From positions 3,478,636 to 3,542,635 of the forward strand of contig RPFO01000253.1 in the NCBI GenBank assembly GCA_009746045.1: a DNA stretch of 64,000 nt. The letters run 5' to 3'. The notes under the pieces were generated by a model, which saw only the letters and a program-made list of their open reading frames with translations, did no database searches and was not told where the DNA came from. Source of the stretch: Mesostigma viride. Lineage: Eukaryota; Streptophyta; Mesostigmatophyceae; Mesostigmatales; Mesostigmataceae. Position numbers and translations under genes: made by a program. This document shows positions 45,438-57,668 of this stretch, one piece after another; within the stretch, counting starts at the first letter, position 1; each line of letters starts with the position of its first letter.

Positions 45438-48400
45438 TTATGGGATAACCTGGAACTGGCCCGAAACAACAAGCTGGCCTTGCTCCACACTTAGGCGGGA
45501 GATATGGTTCATGTCGCCCAACGGGAACTCAGAGGTCTTCAGCCTGCTTGCGTTTGAGCCCGTGAGCATGTCACAGCCGAGAATCAACCGCTGCTGGCCC
45601 GCTGTGTTGCCTCTCCGCCGGCCGCTCAAAGGAGTGGGGTCATTCGCGAGTTCTAGCGTCAGGCATACTTGCAGGTCGACTCCTGTGCATAGGTTGCACA
45701 GACAAACAGGCAGCATGGGCGTGCATTTGGCATTTCCATGGCAGCTATACAAGCCTGGTTGTCAGGCTCATGCAAGCAAGTAGCAGTAAGGAACAAAATC
45801 AGCTATGGCTCGACCAGCTATAAAAAACGCCAGGCGCCTCCGTGGGAACATTATGCTGCATTGTCAAGTGTTGTATGTGACTGCCGGGTTTGTGGGTCTG
45901 CCCTGGGTATGCGCCAATTTAATTAACTCAATGTGATTGCCATGGGCCAAAAAGCATGCTGTTGCAACTCCATGGGCTCCATGGTCTGACATCCAGGTTT
46001 CAAATCCCTCATATTGCGTGGCAACGAGAGACCAGCACATTCCACATGATGCGCAAGAAGCCAAGAAGGGAAAAGGGCAGCGCCGTTCAAAAAACACGAT
46101 GGGCGCTCAAGCCCATGACACAGACATCACCTTGCTCAGCCTCTAACTAACAATCCTGTCTTGATCAAGCCTCTGTTGATGAAACTCAGCCTGCTGATGG
46201 ACGTACAGACTCTCCAAAAGCAGGCTCTACGGACCGCCTACATGGAAAGCCAAAGAGCAAACCCTCCGCCAATATTGCAGCAGACCCTCCGACCCGGCAT
46301 GGCCTCTCCTCCTAGCCTTGGCCGATCATCAGCGTCTAGGAATAAGCAGCACACTGCTATAACTTCGCAAATCAACCAACCAACAGTTATAGTGACCAGT
46401 ATAGTGACCACCGGGTTCCAACCTATAACTGCGCAAGGCAGCTGCCCCTCATAATCTCGCACCTTCTTGCTGCGTTCCGGGCCACGCATCTGCTCCACCC
46501 GATGCGGCGTCCCCTTCTGCTGGAGGACCGCTGGTGACAGATAGCAGAACCTTGCCCCCCCGCAGGCTGACATCACGAACGCGGTACGGCAGTGTGGTCG
46601 CTGCGCCGTCGCCTGTGGCCACGCCGTTGGGTGTCCCTACCCCTCGCCCACCAAGGGCGTTTGTGAGCAGTTCGGAGAGGGGCGCTGCCACCAGGTCGCT
46701 CTGCAAGCTGGTGACGGGTGACAGGGGTGAGTGGTAGAAGTGATGGAAGGGAGGGGCGGGGATGGGGCCGGGGGAGAGCCAACAAGCGGAAGGAGCCAAC
46801 ATGCCGTCAAAGTGCGTGCCATTGATTAACCTGCCAGGGTATACCACCCTCTTGCAGGCATTGCAGCGTCCCTAGCCCAGTAGCGCCCCTACAGCAATGT
46901 TGCGTTTTGCTAATGACGGTCATTAGAGGACATAATTGCAGTGACCACATAAGGACCTTGAGTACAAGTATATGACAAGGGGCCATTATCACTGCGTGTT
47001 AGGGGATACCATTAGAGGACATAATTACAGTGACCACATAAGGACCTTGAGTACAAGTATATGACAAGGGGCCATTATCACTGCGTGTTAGGGGATACCA
47101 CTAGGGATGGGCGCCCTTGATATTTGGTAATTAATTAATCTATTACGGGACGCCGATCACGCTTCGTCATAAACGCCTGCTTGTTTCCATGGTACCTGGT
47201 CGCTAGGTCGCTCTCGTTGAATGCCACGTCCGCCAGTACAAGGAAGGGCTTGCGCAGGATCCTGGGGAACAATTAAGGGGCGGGAGCAGGGACAGGGGGC
47301 AAGATGGCCCAAGGTGTTGTCAGTGATCAGCGAGGATCAGGACTTGATTAATCACAGGATGGACCCCGACAAACGTCGCAGTAAAAGCCAACAGAAAGAT
47401 ACTACCACAAAACAAGGCACACTGCGCCAAATGGCTTCGTCACGTCGTGGGCAGACAATGGGGGAAGGGTAAAGATGAATCATCAATGTCGGCCGAGGAA
47501 TCCATGGGGGGGCACATGTCAGCAACGCTGCAGAATGCACAGGGGGGCTGTCACATGTTAGCAATACCATGCTCGCTCAAGGTTGTCAGCAATGTCATGT
47601 GGTTATGACATGTCAGCTATCTTATTATCTTAATGAACAAACCCTCCCGTACGTTGGATTGCCAGGGCATGGCACCAGCATGCTATCGACCTTGACAGCA
47701 GCGTACAATTCATTAACACAGTACTACACGTGCCTCTCTTAGGAGGTCACGGAGCACCCATAGGTGCCTCTACGCCAGGTGCACAAACCAGCTTGCTATC
47801 CTCTCTGGCAGGGGACAAATCGAGCCGAGAAGGCAAGGATAGAGAGCGAGAAAACAAAATGAGGGATGGGCACAATCCTAAACCGTTGGGTGCAAGCCCT
47901 AAGACCAAATTTCGCAAGCCTTAAATGTTTGGTGCTAACACCAGCATTCCCAAGTTTACTGTTAGGTTGAACGTTTGCAAGCCACAACTGCTGGGCGGGC
48001 GCACCGTCCTGTGGGGATGCCGCCGATGTCGATGCTGATGTCAGCCGCCGCTAGCTTGGCTGTGCTGATGGCGATGCCCTGAAAGATGGGTGAGGGGAGA
48101 GTGGCACATGAGCAGGGGTGATGTTTACAGTAGTGGCAAGCAGTGAGGACATTTAAGACAGGCGTGATTGATATTTTTTGGGAAAGGACAAGCCAGGGAA
48201 GCCTTGCCCTCCCAAGCCTGCGCTGGAGGAATGCTGGTTAGCTAGAGGGATTGTGAACAAGAAGGCCCGGGAAACGGCATAATTGTGGGTTGGCACGGGA
48301 AGGGTGAAGATGGGATCCTGGGGAGATGTTTGTGGGATGGCGGCGAGCAGGGGAATTGCCAGGGATGTTGAAATGCCGATCAAAGTAAGCGCAGAAGAAG

Positions 48401-50010
48401 CATCGTCGATGCTGCTCAAACGACCTGGTCCGTTGCTGCTTGTGAACCCTGGGACACCTGAGGGCCTGCACCCCCTGTGGTTACTATGGTTGCTGCTGTC
48501 GCCACCCTCATGGTCAGCATCGGCTGCCCGCTCAGAACGTTTGCATCCATACAGTGACCTAGGGGTCACAGAGATGCTTTGCAACGTAGTTTCGCACCCC
48601 TCGCTTGCATTCCCATCGTGTAGGGGAACTGCCGATGGGGCCGGGGGGGGTATCCTGCACCACGCCATCTCGCAACCATGAGTGCGTGGGTGGAGGGCCC
48701 CAACAGGACTGCATGGCCAGAGAAACATGGGCAGAAGGGTGACAGAGAAAACGCGCACGGACAGGGAAGAGAGTAGAAGAGAGGAGGGAACACCGGAGAG
48801 AGGGCGCGGGGATCTGGGAAGAGGGAGGCCAGGGAGCGCGCGGTGGCAAGGGAGGACACAGGAGAGAGGGCATGAGGGACTTCTTCAAGAAGATCTCTGT
48901 CTATTTCCTGTTTCTCTCTGGCACCAGCCAGCATGCATGCGATGATGCCAGCTCCTGATGGCCAGGGAAGATGTCGTGTGCATGGTCAGAGAGAAAACGT
49001 GGGGGGGGGCCAAGGGGGAGGATTCTCGCTGCCATTCCACACAAAATGTGCCACAAGTGGTGTCGCAGCCCTTTGTAGGAGTAGGTCTAACACTCACACA
49101 ATAAGTCGTAGCAGGATTAAGTAGGTACTGGGATAGTAGCTTTCGGTCCTGGGATGCAGTTTTTAGACAGGTGATGGCGACAACTCACCGCCTCGACGGT
49201 GGAGTAACTATTGGATGGCAGCTTCTTCAATCTCTCCTGCAATTCGTTTGGATTTACGCCAGCGAGGCATCTGGGACTAAACGCAGACCGCACCGCAGTC
49301 CATGTGGTCACGCTACTATCAATTGAAGGGGTTTCATTGCAAAGTAGGAGCAGTGGACAGGTCTGCACATCACTGGCCGGGCTGCAGCGCCGGGCAGCCA
49401 GTTGCAGGCGTGCCAGCGAAATGCATGCAGGCAGCCGAATCTCTCAGCATTGTCTCGTATCCCTACTGTTAAACGCTGCATCGGTATCACGCACCTTGTA
49501 TGAAGCCCCTCTAGAGGATACGGCAAGCCCAGGGATCACGCCGCCGCGCAGCTCGTCATCGGATCCTTGTACATTTACGTTCAGCTCGTCCACTCCCTCG
49601 ACGGCGGACCGTATGAAGATACCCACCGCTCCTCCCAGTAGCTTGCTCAGTAGACCTCGCGGTCGAGAGTTTGGGCTGTCGCTGCCGGATCCCGGCAAAC
49701 CGTCGCCGGGTAGTGCTTTTGCCGAGACGGGCGACCGGGACGATGCATGCCGTGAGCTGGATCGAGGAGTGGCACGCCCATGCCGATCGAGGGACAGTGT
49801 GTGAGGTGGACTCTTCAGTATTTCCCCTAATTGTAGACCCACGACTTGCAACAGGGCTGACTGTGTTTGGAAATGGCGAGCAATAGCGGTGTGAGCGACT
49901 ACAGGCTCCAAAAGGCATCTTCTTATATGCGCAGCGCTAAGTACGGGGGCCGGAGAAGCGTTCAGCCTCGTGGTAACGCTGGATGTAATTACAGGAAGGG
50001 CGGCAGCCAT
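45438..50010 (-). CDS. DUF2993/LmeA-like lipid-binding protein, probably plastid
   Basis: Five minus-strand exons: 50010-49495, 48078-48005, 47261-47196, 46707-46499 and 45682-45438. Phases match throughout, giving 1,110 nt and 369 aa; the exon 4 donor (TCGG-GTGGAG) is the least certain junction. The first ~100 residues start MAAALPVITSSVTTR and are Ser/Arg/Ala-rich without acidic residues, like a plastid transit peptide. The domain begins near SKLLGGAVGIFIRSAVEGV, has LNVNVQGSDDELRGGVIPGL, then SYKGIAISTAKLAAADISI across exons 1-2, FNESDLATSLQSDLVAAPL across exons 3-4, and ends with the typical ISRLSVEQGQLVVSGQFQV. DUF2993 proteins of cyanobacteria and plants and actinobacterial LmeA are linked to lipid binding; the precise role here is unknown. 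An upstream ATG at 50094 would add 28 residues. Confidence 0.75.
46345..46441 (+). repeat. Dispersed copy of the 65-bp SelD-intron repeat
   Basis: CTATAACTTCGCAA, AACAGTTATAGTGACCAGTA and TAGTGACCACCGGGTTCCA closely match the unit at 24914-25199. It lies in intron 4 of the DUF2993 gene, so the unit is mobile or an old dispersed family. Confidence 0.7.
46921..47098 (+). repeat. Perfect or near-perfect 89-bp tandem duplication
   Basis: The segment starting CATTAGAGGACATAATTGCA is repeated from 47010 with one visible substitution. It is recent, and lies in intron 3 of the DUF2993 gene. Confidence 0.9.
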
Positions 50011-50907
50011 TCCTGCTTGCGTAAAAAGTCCGAATGGATCCAGGGCTGTACGCTTTAAAGGAGATAAATATATACTAAACACTGTCAATTTCAATCACAG
50101 AAACGCTGCAGTTTTTCAAAAGCAAGGTCAATGCTCAATCACACAAACTTATAATACCCGACGCCGACGTCTCCGACACAAGTAATGATCAGCAGCCATG
50201 GCAACTGAAAATGACGAACAACGGCTAGCCGGATTTCCCGCGCAATTTTGGTTACGAGCAGTCGAGCACCCTAACCCATGATGGGCACCGATGAGTGATG
50301 CGACGTTCCTTAGACTTGCATCGCCTACGCCACTACAGTACCGGTACATAATTCCGAATTCGTCACTCGTTCCGCATAGGCACAGGCGGCAGCATACATG
50401 TTTGAGAGCAACGAGCTCGAGGGCGTCGTTTGGGTAGCTGCAGTGGACTTGCGCAGTGGACTGGGTCGTTGACTCGTTGCAGTGTATTGCGAAGACGTAA
50501 ATGAGAAGTGGCAGGCATGGCCGGTTGGCATTATTACTGTGACCCTGCAAGAACGCGAGTGGGCAAGAAAAGCGCTGCCAACGTTTCACGATTAAAATTT
50601 GCAGCGAATTGCGGACCAGCATTGCCATGGGAGCCTCATTAGCGTGACTTAACGACAGGTCCTTTTCCCGGTGTTCCCAGCATGTTAGATAAGCGCAAAC
50701 CGACTTCGGCCAGACTGGGAAGTTTTGCAAGCAAACGGATTGTGTTTTCTCTGATGCAAGCACGACAACAAGATTATTGAGGGGCCATGGTGCTTGACGA
50801 AGCGACATTCTGCAAGGTCTGTAACGTCGCCAAACGCTGGTTGAAGCCTGCATTGTGCGCAGTACCCTGAAGCTATTTGCCTAGAACGTGGTAGACTTCC
50901 CGACAGT
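50011..50907. other. Divergent intergenic region (DUF2993 / LamG gene)
   Basis: About 0.9 kb between two divergent starts, presumably holding both promoters. A 234-codon minus-strand open frame (50149-50853) covers most of it, but its product shows no recognisable pattern and I do not call it. No TATA box or repeat stands out. Confidence 0.4.
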
Positions 50908-53900
50908 ATGCTGGGGGGAGGGGGTTCCCCGAAGGGAGAGACGGCTGCCCTTAGGAGAATGATGGTCCGGCTGCTGCCGAGAAACTCTCGAGGTTTTGTT
51001 CGAAAATATCTGCTGTACTGCGTCGCTGCCGCGTGCTTTTTCCAAGTGGTGTTCGTCTTCCTGTACTTGCGGGCGCCTCCCCCGCAAATGACACCAGTAG
51101 GTGAGTTTCGAGCTGTCCTTCAGTGGCTTCCTATCCTGTGAATTTGTCTTTCTATCTTCACCACCCCAAGCTGGGTTAATTAGAATTCACCCCACTGCTC
51201 CCCCCCTCCTTCCCCCTCTCCCTCCCCGCCACCCTCCCCGCCCCCGCAGCACGCCCCCATTCCCACATGGCCGCTGCTTTAGCACCGTTGCATGGCCTTA
51301 CGCTGCTCTTGTAATGGGTGGAGCCGGCGTTTCGGTCGCGCTGCTCTGCCTTCAACGTTGAAGCCAACAGCAAGGGGCATTAGAACGCAGGAAGAGCAGC
51401 ATTACTGAGTGCAACAACCAAGCATGCCAACTAGTCAGAACATCCAGTCATGTGCCGTCATGGAACGGTGCTTGACAGGCTTGCAACGAAAATAGAATCA
51501 ATTCAAATGACCCGGTGGTGCCCCACCAGTATAGTAAGTATCTCTTCTTCTTTTTTTTTTTGTTGCTACTGTTATTGTTGTACCTGCGGGGAATGTGTCT
51601 TGTTTTTAGCAAGGGCAAGTTTGGCCCATAAATACCCTTGTGCAACACAGCCCCACCTTGAGTCTGGCCCATACTCTTTTTCGGCACAGCCCCGCCTCAC
51701 TTGGTGACTTCCGATTTTTCCCTTTCTCTGGCGCCCTTGCTATGACCACGGTCTGTTTTCTCTCCTCCCGCACGCCCACCCTCTCATTCGTTTTTTCCCG
51801 TTTCCTGTTCCCTTTTACCTGCCCCTCCCTTGCCTCTGCCTTCCTTATTTGATCGTTCCTTTTCCCCTTCCTCCCTTTTCTCTTCCCTTCCCTTTCCTCC
51901 CCCCCCCCTTCCCCTTTGCCTCCCCCTCTTCCCGTCCTCTCTTCCCTTCCCCTCTTCCCTTCCCCTCTTCCCTTCCCCTGAACCCTTCCCCTCTTCCCTT
52001 CCCCTTGTCCCTTCCCCTCTTCTCTGTCCCTCTTCCCTTTCCCTTTTTCCTTCCCCTCTTCCCTTTCCCTCTTCCCTTCCCCTCTTCCATTCCCCTCTTC
52101 CCTTCCCCTCTTCCCTTCCCCTCTTCCCTTCCCCTCTTCCCTTCCCCTCTTCCCTTCCCCTCTTCCCTTCCCCTCTTCCCTTCCCCTCTTCCCTTCCCCT
52201 CTTCCCTTCCCCTCTTCCCTTCCCCTCTTCCCTTCCCCTCTTCCCTTCCCATCTTCCCTTCCCATCTTCCTTTCCCCTCTTCCCTTCCCCTCTTCTCTTC
52301 CCCTCTTCCCTTCCCCTCTTCCCTTTCCCTCTTCCCTTTCCCTCTTCCATTCCCCTCTTCCATTCCCCCCTTCCCTTCCCCTTGTCCCTTCCCCTCTTCT
52401 CTGTCCCTCTTCCCTTCCCCTTTTTCCTTCCCCTCTTCCCTTTCCCGCTTCCCTTCCCCTCTTCCCTTCCCTCTTCCCTTTCCCGCTTCCCTTCCCCTCT
52501 TCCCTTCCCCTCTTCCCTTCCCCTTGTCCCTTCCCCTTGTCCCTTCCCCTTGTCCCTTCCCCTTGTCCCTTCCCCTTGTCCCTTCCCCTTGTCCCTTCCC
52601 CTCTTCTCTTTCCCTCTTCCCTTCCCCTTTTTCCTTCCCTCTCGTTCTCCCCCCCCCCCAGTGAGCGAGCATGGTGTGGAGCGCAAGGCCACCGTGGAGG
52701 AGGCCGGCAGCGAGGATGACGCGTCGCCCGCCGACTTCTGGAACCGCAACTTCAAGAACGTGGGTGGCCCTGCTACGCGCTCATATTGTTGTTGTTGTTA
52801 ACGTATTTATTTGGTGGCCCTGCTGAGCTATCAAGTTGCGAGCAAATTTATGCCAAACAGGTGCCCCCGCTACGCTGTCATCGCGACCAATCGGTGCTGT
52901 TCTTGACTTGTCGTTGGCAAGAGTGAATGTGGCTGCTGCCTGGGGTGTGCCACGGTTCTCGCCATGGTGGTGACATTCCTGCCTTGGCCGGCCCTTCAAC
53001 ACGGTGCCCCGGCATTTCTGTTATACCTCCGTCACGAGCGGGCATGCCACGATTCCTTGCGCACGCCCCTGTGGAGTTACTATGGCCTCGAGGGCCGCCC
53101 CATTTGTTGGTCCTCACCCGTGACTGCGCAGATAGGACCCGCGTTATTGCTTATGTGGCATGCGAGCGTGAATGCAGAAATATATCAAAGAGACAACCAG
53201 CGCAGGACAGAAATCGGGAGAATCCGGACCATGGTAGCTCGATCAGACATATATGTTCACCTTGCCACTTGAAACACCGCTCGGGTAGCAATGGGGACTG
53301 ACATTGTTGCTCTTGTTGGGGCATCTGTGCTCACCAGTGGGCTAATCTGCCCCCCCCTCCCCCCCCCTCCAAGCATGCCATGTTCACCATCCAATGCACG
53401 CCTGCACTCCATCCAGCCCCCTGCCCTCAGCCAATGCCCAGTGCCATCTCATCTACTTTCTGTCCCACCACCACCGGTTGCCTTCCTTGGTACCCCAAGA
53501 ACAGACCAGCTCTGTATAAAACACAGGCTAGTCTTGCCTTCGCCGGTTGCCGCCTCCATACGTGCCCAATCGGCGATGCCTACCATCATAGTCCCGCTAG
53601 CTTGGGGCCTAGGCTGTGCAAGGGCGATGCCTGGTCACAAGGGGTGTGTTCCCGCAGCGGTGGGCCTCCGCCGCTGAGATGGAACCAGCCGAAGTGGTGC
53701 CAAAGTATGTTGTGGCTGTTTCCTTGAATGTCGGATGCCCTCTGCTGATTTCTTGGATTCATAATGGCCACCGCACAATATCCACCTTCACCCCTGCCCC
53801 TGCCCCTGCCCCTGCCCCTGCCCCTGCCCCTGCCCCTGCCCCTGCCCCTGCCCCTGCCCCTGCCCCTGCCCCTGCCCCTGCCCCTGCCCCTGCCCCTGCC

Positions 53901-56900
53901 CCTGCCCCTGCCCCTGCCCCTGCCCCTGCCCCTGCCCCTGCCCCTGCCCCTGCCCCTGCCCCTGCCCCTGCCCCTGCCCCTGCCCCTGCCCCTGCCCCTG
54001 CCCCTGCCCCTGCCCCTGCCCCTGCCCCTGCCCCTGCCCCTGCCCCTGCCCCTGCCCCTGCCCCTGCCCCTGCCCCTGCCCCTGCCCCTCAACTGCCCCT
54101 GCCCCTGCCCCTGCCCCTCAACTGCCACGCTTGCCCCCCAACAGCATGTCGCGGTGCACTGGAACGAATTTGCCATCCACATTCTGCTGGAGTACGCGTC
54201 CGAGGTGGGTGGCGGGTGGTTTCTGGTCTTGACCGTGGCGGCGGTTGTGGTGGCCACGCCCTTGTCGTTGGTGTTGTTGCTGGGATGTTTGCCCGCCATC
54301 CACATCCTGCTGAAGTAATGTGGGTGGGGTGGCTGCTTGCGTTGGCGGCTGCATGTTGCTGCATGTGTTGCCCTTTTCATTGCTCTTGTTGTTGTGGTTG
54401 CTGCTGCCGTCGTTATCCAGCTCCGATAAAGAGAACGGAAGTGTTGTGTAGTCTCGTGGGGTCTTGTTTAGTCTGATTTTGTCTTGTTTAGTCTTTTGTA
54501 GTCTTGTGTAGCCTTGTGTAGTCTGTTAATCTTGTTCAATCTTGGCTAGTCTTGTTATTTTGCCCTTCTGGTATGGGTGTTTGGAACGGTTTGCGCTATT
54601 GTCAATGCCTGTCATGGTTGTTGTCGGTGAGGTCCACGCATTCAGTGATGTCATGAAGGGGACAAGAGGGACGGACCGCGAGGAGAATCATATGCAACGG
54701 TCAGGGTAGGCACCAGTAGCAATCGTCCAGGTGCCGGGGCTGGTTTACGTCACGGTAGCGCCCCGTTGTCGCTCAAAATCGTTAATTATCTTGAACCCCC
54801 CTGTCTGCGTACTTGCAAGGCTGGATCTACTCCTGATGGCAAATTGGTGCTGCAAAACGTAGGATATTCGCGCCACTCACGTGGGTGGGAGTTCTCTTAT
54901 TCTTTGTGCGTGTTGTGCATGTGTTTGTGAATTGTCGGGAATACACCCTCGCAACGTTTATGCTGGCACCCAGATCTCCAACCTGACGGCTGAGCTAGCT
55001 CCCATCCTCATGGGCTACTTCGACCTGAACAGCGACAAGCAGATCTCGAGGAAGGAGTTCTACCGGTGGGTGGTATTGGTAGTAGTAATAATAGGGTAGC
55101 ACTTACCATGGCGTTGATGAGGTGTGATATACAGTGACGCGGGTTCTCCCGATTGCTCATCATGATGGTAGATTGGTAGTCATGCCAGTGGGTGATGATG
55201 GTAGTAATGCTGATCGTGGTGACGGGTGACACTGATTTTACTATTAGCGCAGTGCTAGAATGACGATAACGTTTTTAAATGTTGCGCTAGAACGGAAAAA
55301 ACAAAGGGTGGATATACCATGGATATACCGTGGATATACCGTGGATATACCTCCATTGTGGCATGCAGTGTGTTTTCCTTTTCTGTCGTTAAATGGGTGC
55401 CTTGCAAAGTGAAAATTCTGCTACTGCAGTAAGAGCTGCCACAATAATCAGCCTGTCAGAAGGATTCAAATTCGTGTTTTTTAGCGAATCTGGCCGGCCT
55501 TGTCTGCATCTAAACGGGGTTACCTGAGGTCTTCCTGTCCCCTGACTTTTGCGGGATGTCCCTCATGGGCCTGATCTTGGATGGTTGGCACCCGCCCCCT
55601 GCCCCCTGTCGGACAGCTTCCTTCAAAAGTACGGCGAGGAAGGGCTCGCCGCGGGTTTGCGGGCGGCGGTTGACTCTTCCCTGGACACCGCGTGGCGCGC
55701 GCATGAACTGGACCGCAACCGCGCCGGTGGGTGATGCAGAGTAGTCGGGGTGCGCTGTCTTGGGTAGATAGGTTGGCTTGTTTCTATTGGCTCATGCTCC
55801 TATTGGTTTGTTCCTATTGGTTCATGCTCCTATTGATTTGTTCCTGTTGGTTTGTATTCCTATTGGTTTGTTCCTATTGGTTTGTGTTCCTATTGGTTTG
55901 TTCCTATTGGTTTGTTCCTATTGGTTTGTTCCGATTGGTTTGTGTTCCTATTGGTTTGTTCCTATTGAATGCCGTGGGCTCTTTAGTTGGCACTAAGACA
56001 CCGGTGGCTGGACCGCAACCGCGCCGGTGGGGGGCAGACTATTCGTGGGCTGTGGGCACTGAAGCGCAATGGCATTAGAGTGGGCACTGTAGTGGACACC
56101 GAGGGTTTGAATGTTGGGAAGAACCTGGAAATAATGGCAGGGTGATGTCAGCACAATATTGCTGCTTTTCTGCGGACTATGTAATACATAATACTGCTAT
56201 ATGCTTAATATGTGCAGTGTATATAATGTATAATAAATTTTTGAAAAATTAAATTATGACATGACTCCGTTGGGAGATCATGTATCATGTATAATAAATT
56301 ATGTATCATGTATAATTAAAAAATTGAAACATATCTCCGTTGTCATGTATAATAGCATAGGTATCATTATGGACTAGCTACCCTGGTTTGTTCCACGTGT
56401 GTCGACTTATCTAACCAAAGATGCCTCTCGAGACACTGGCTGCACTCCTGCTGTTCTGAAGTATTCTCCATAATGGCATCTATTTCTTTTTTATTCTTAT
56501 TCTGCCTGTGTTTGTTTACTAAACATCACCTATGCTCATGCCCTGGAAAGGAGCACGGTCAGCCAACCAGCTGCCGCCCACACAATACATTCTCCTCTTA
56601 CGCTTCCCGATAACGCAGCAGTAATGTGCCTTTATGTTTGAACCGACCCCGCACAGATTACAAGGGTTGCGCGCTCAAGCTGTCGAAAGCAGACTCCAAC
56701 TACTTGGAAGTGGAAACGTCGCAAGGGTTACAATTCCCAGGGCCCAAGGCATTCTGTGTGGAGGTGAGGGCATAGCGGTGAGGAGGTGAAGGCATTGCGG
56801 TGTGGAGGTGAGGGCATTGGGGTGTTGAGGACGCTGGCAGGAACCAGCTATGCTATTCCATGATTGGTAGGGAGTTCGTGGTGGTCCAGCCCGTGGCGTA

Positions 56901-57574
56901 TGCCTTGGTTTTATCCGCAGTTTGGGGAAGGGCAAGGGGATTGGGGGAGGGTGGTGTGGGGAAGGGCAAGTGGATGCGGCCGACCCAGTTCTTTGGGATA
57001 CTTGTTAGCTTTTTTACCACCAAGTGCTGTGTTCGTGTGTCTTGTTCGTTGTGTTACCACCAAGGTGTGCCACCAAGGGTGGAGGTCACCGGTTCACTCA
57101 CAAGTTGCCTTGCCGTTTATGAACCTTTTTTTTTTTACATTTTGGGTGTATTCCTCGGGGCAATGCTGTCTGGGGGACCTTGAGCATAGTCCCATTTCTA
57201 TGCTTTGTTTCCTCATTGACATGTCCTTATACGTGGCACATGTCTTAATGAGATTTCTTGGTGGACTTGGGGCTTCCACGTCCACAGGCAGCTTGAACAC
57301 TGTCTCAACTCTGTCTTTTGATTTCTATTCTTTATGGACTTGCCCCTACTTTCCCGTTGGAATTTGTTTGAGCTGTCTACGCCCACAGGCGTGGATACGA
57401 CCCTTGCCCACCAGCACCGGTTTCGCGACAGGCGGCACGATCTTCAGCAAGTACAACCGCGGCTTGCGGGGGCAGTACATCGTGCGGCTAGAGCAGAACG
57501 GGGCGCTTTTTTTCCACCGCGAGGTGGGTGTGGTGTTGTGCTACACTTGCTCTGAGTGCTCTTTCTTCACCAGG

Positions 57575-57668
<94 letters not shown>

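Noticed and set aside
45372..45497. Plus-strand peptide LRSMRTLQKALKSYRLL that looks protein-like
   Set aside because: It overlaps the last DUF2993 exon on the other strand, is only about 40 codons and has no partner exons; kept as chance or a very short unknown.
49196..49460. Possible extra minus-strand exon in the DUF2993 gene (ISLARLQLAA ... LQERLKKLPS)
   Set aside because: It has an acceptor and a GTGAGT donor, but exon 49495 and exon 48078 already join in phase 0 and their joined sequence fits the family; inclusion would break the domain.
50149..50853. 234-codon minus-strand ORF between the DUF2993 and LamG genes
   Set aside because: The product has no recognisable pattern, no supportive splice or start context, and occupies the expected divergent promoter; probably chance.
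51300..51330. GGAGCCGGCGTTTCGG as another island dyad
   Set aside because: Only the right half-site matches, the left arm is absent, and it lies in LamG intron 1; a chance match.
51606..52801. Gly/Arg/Glu/Lys-rich frames on the minus strand and Ser/Pro/Phe frames on the plus strand
   Set aside because: Polypyrimidine satellite; only 52662-52759 on the plus strand is a supported exon.
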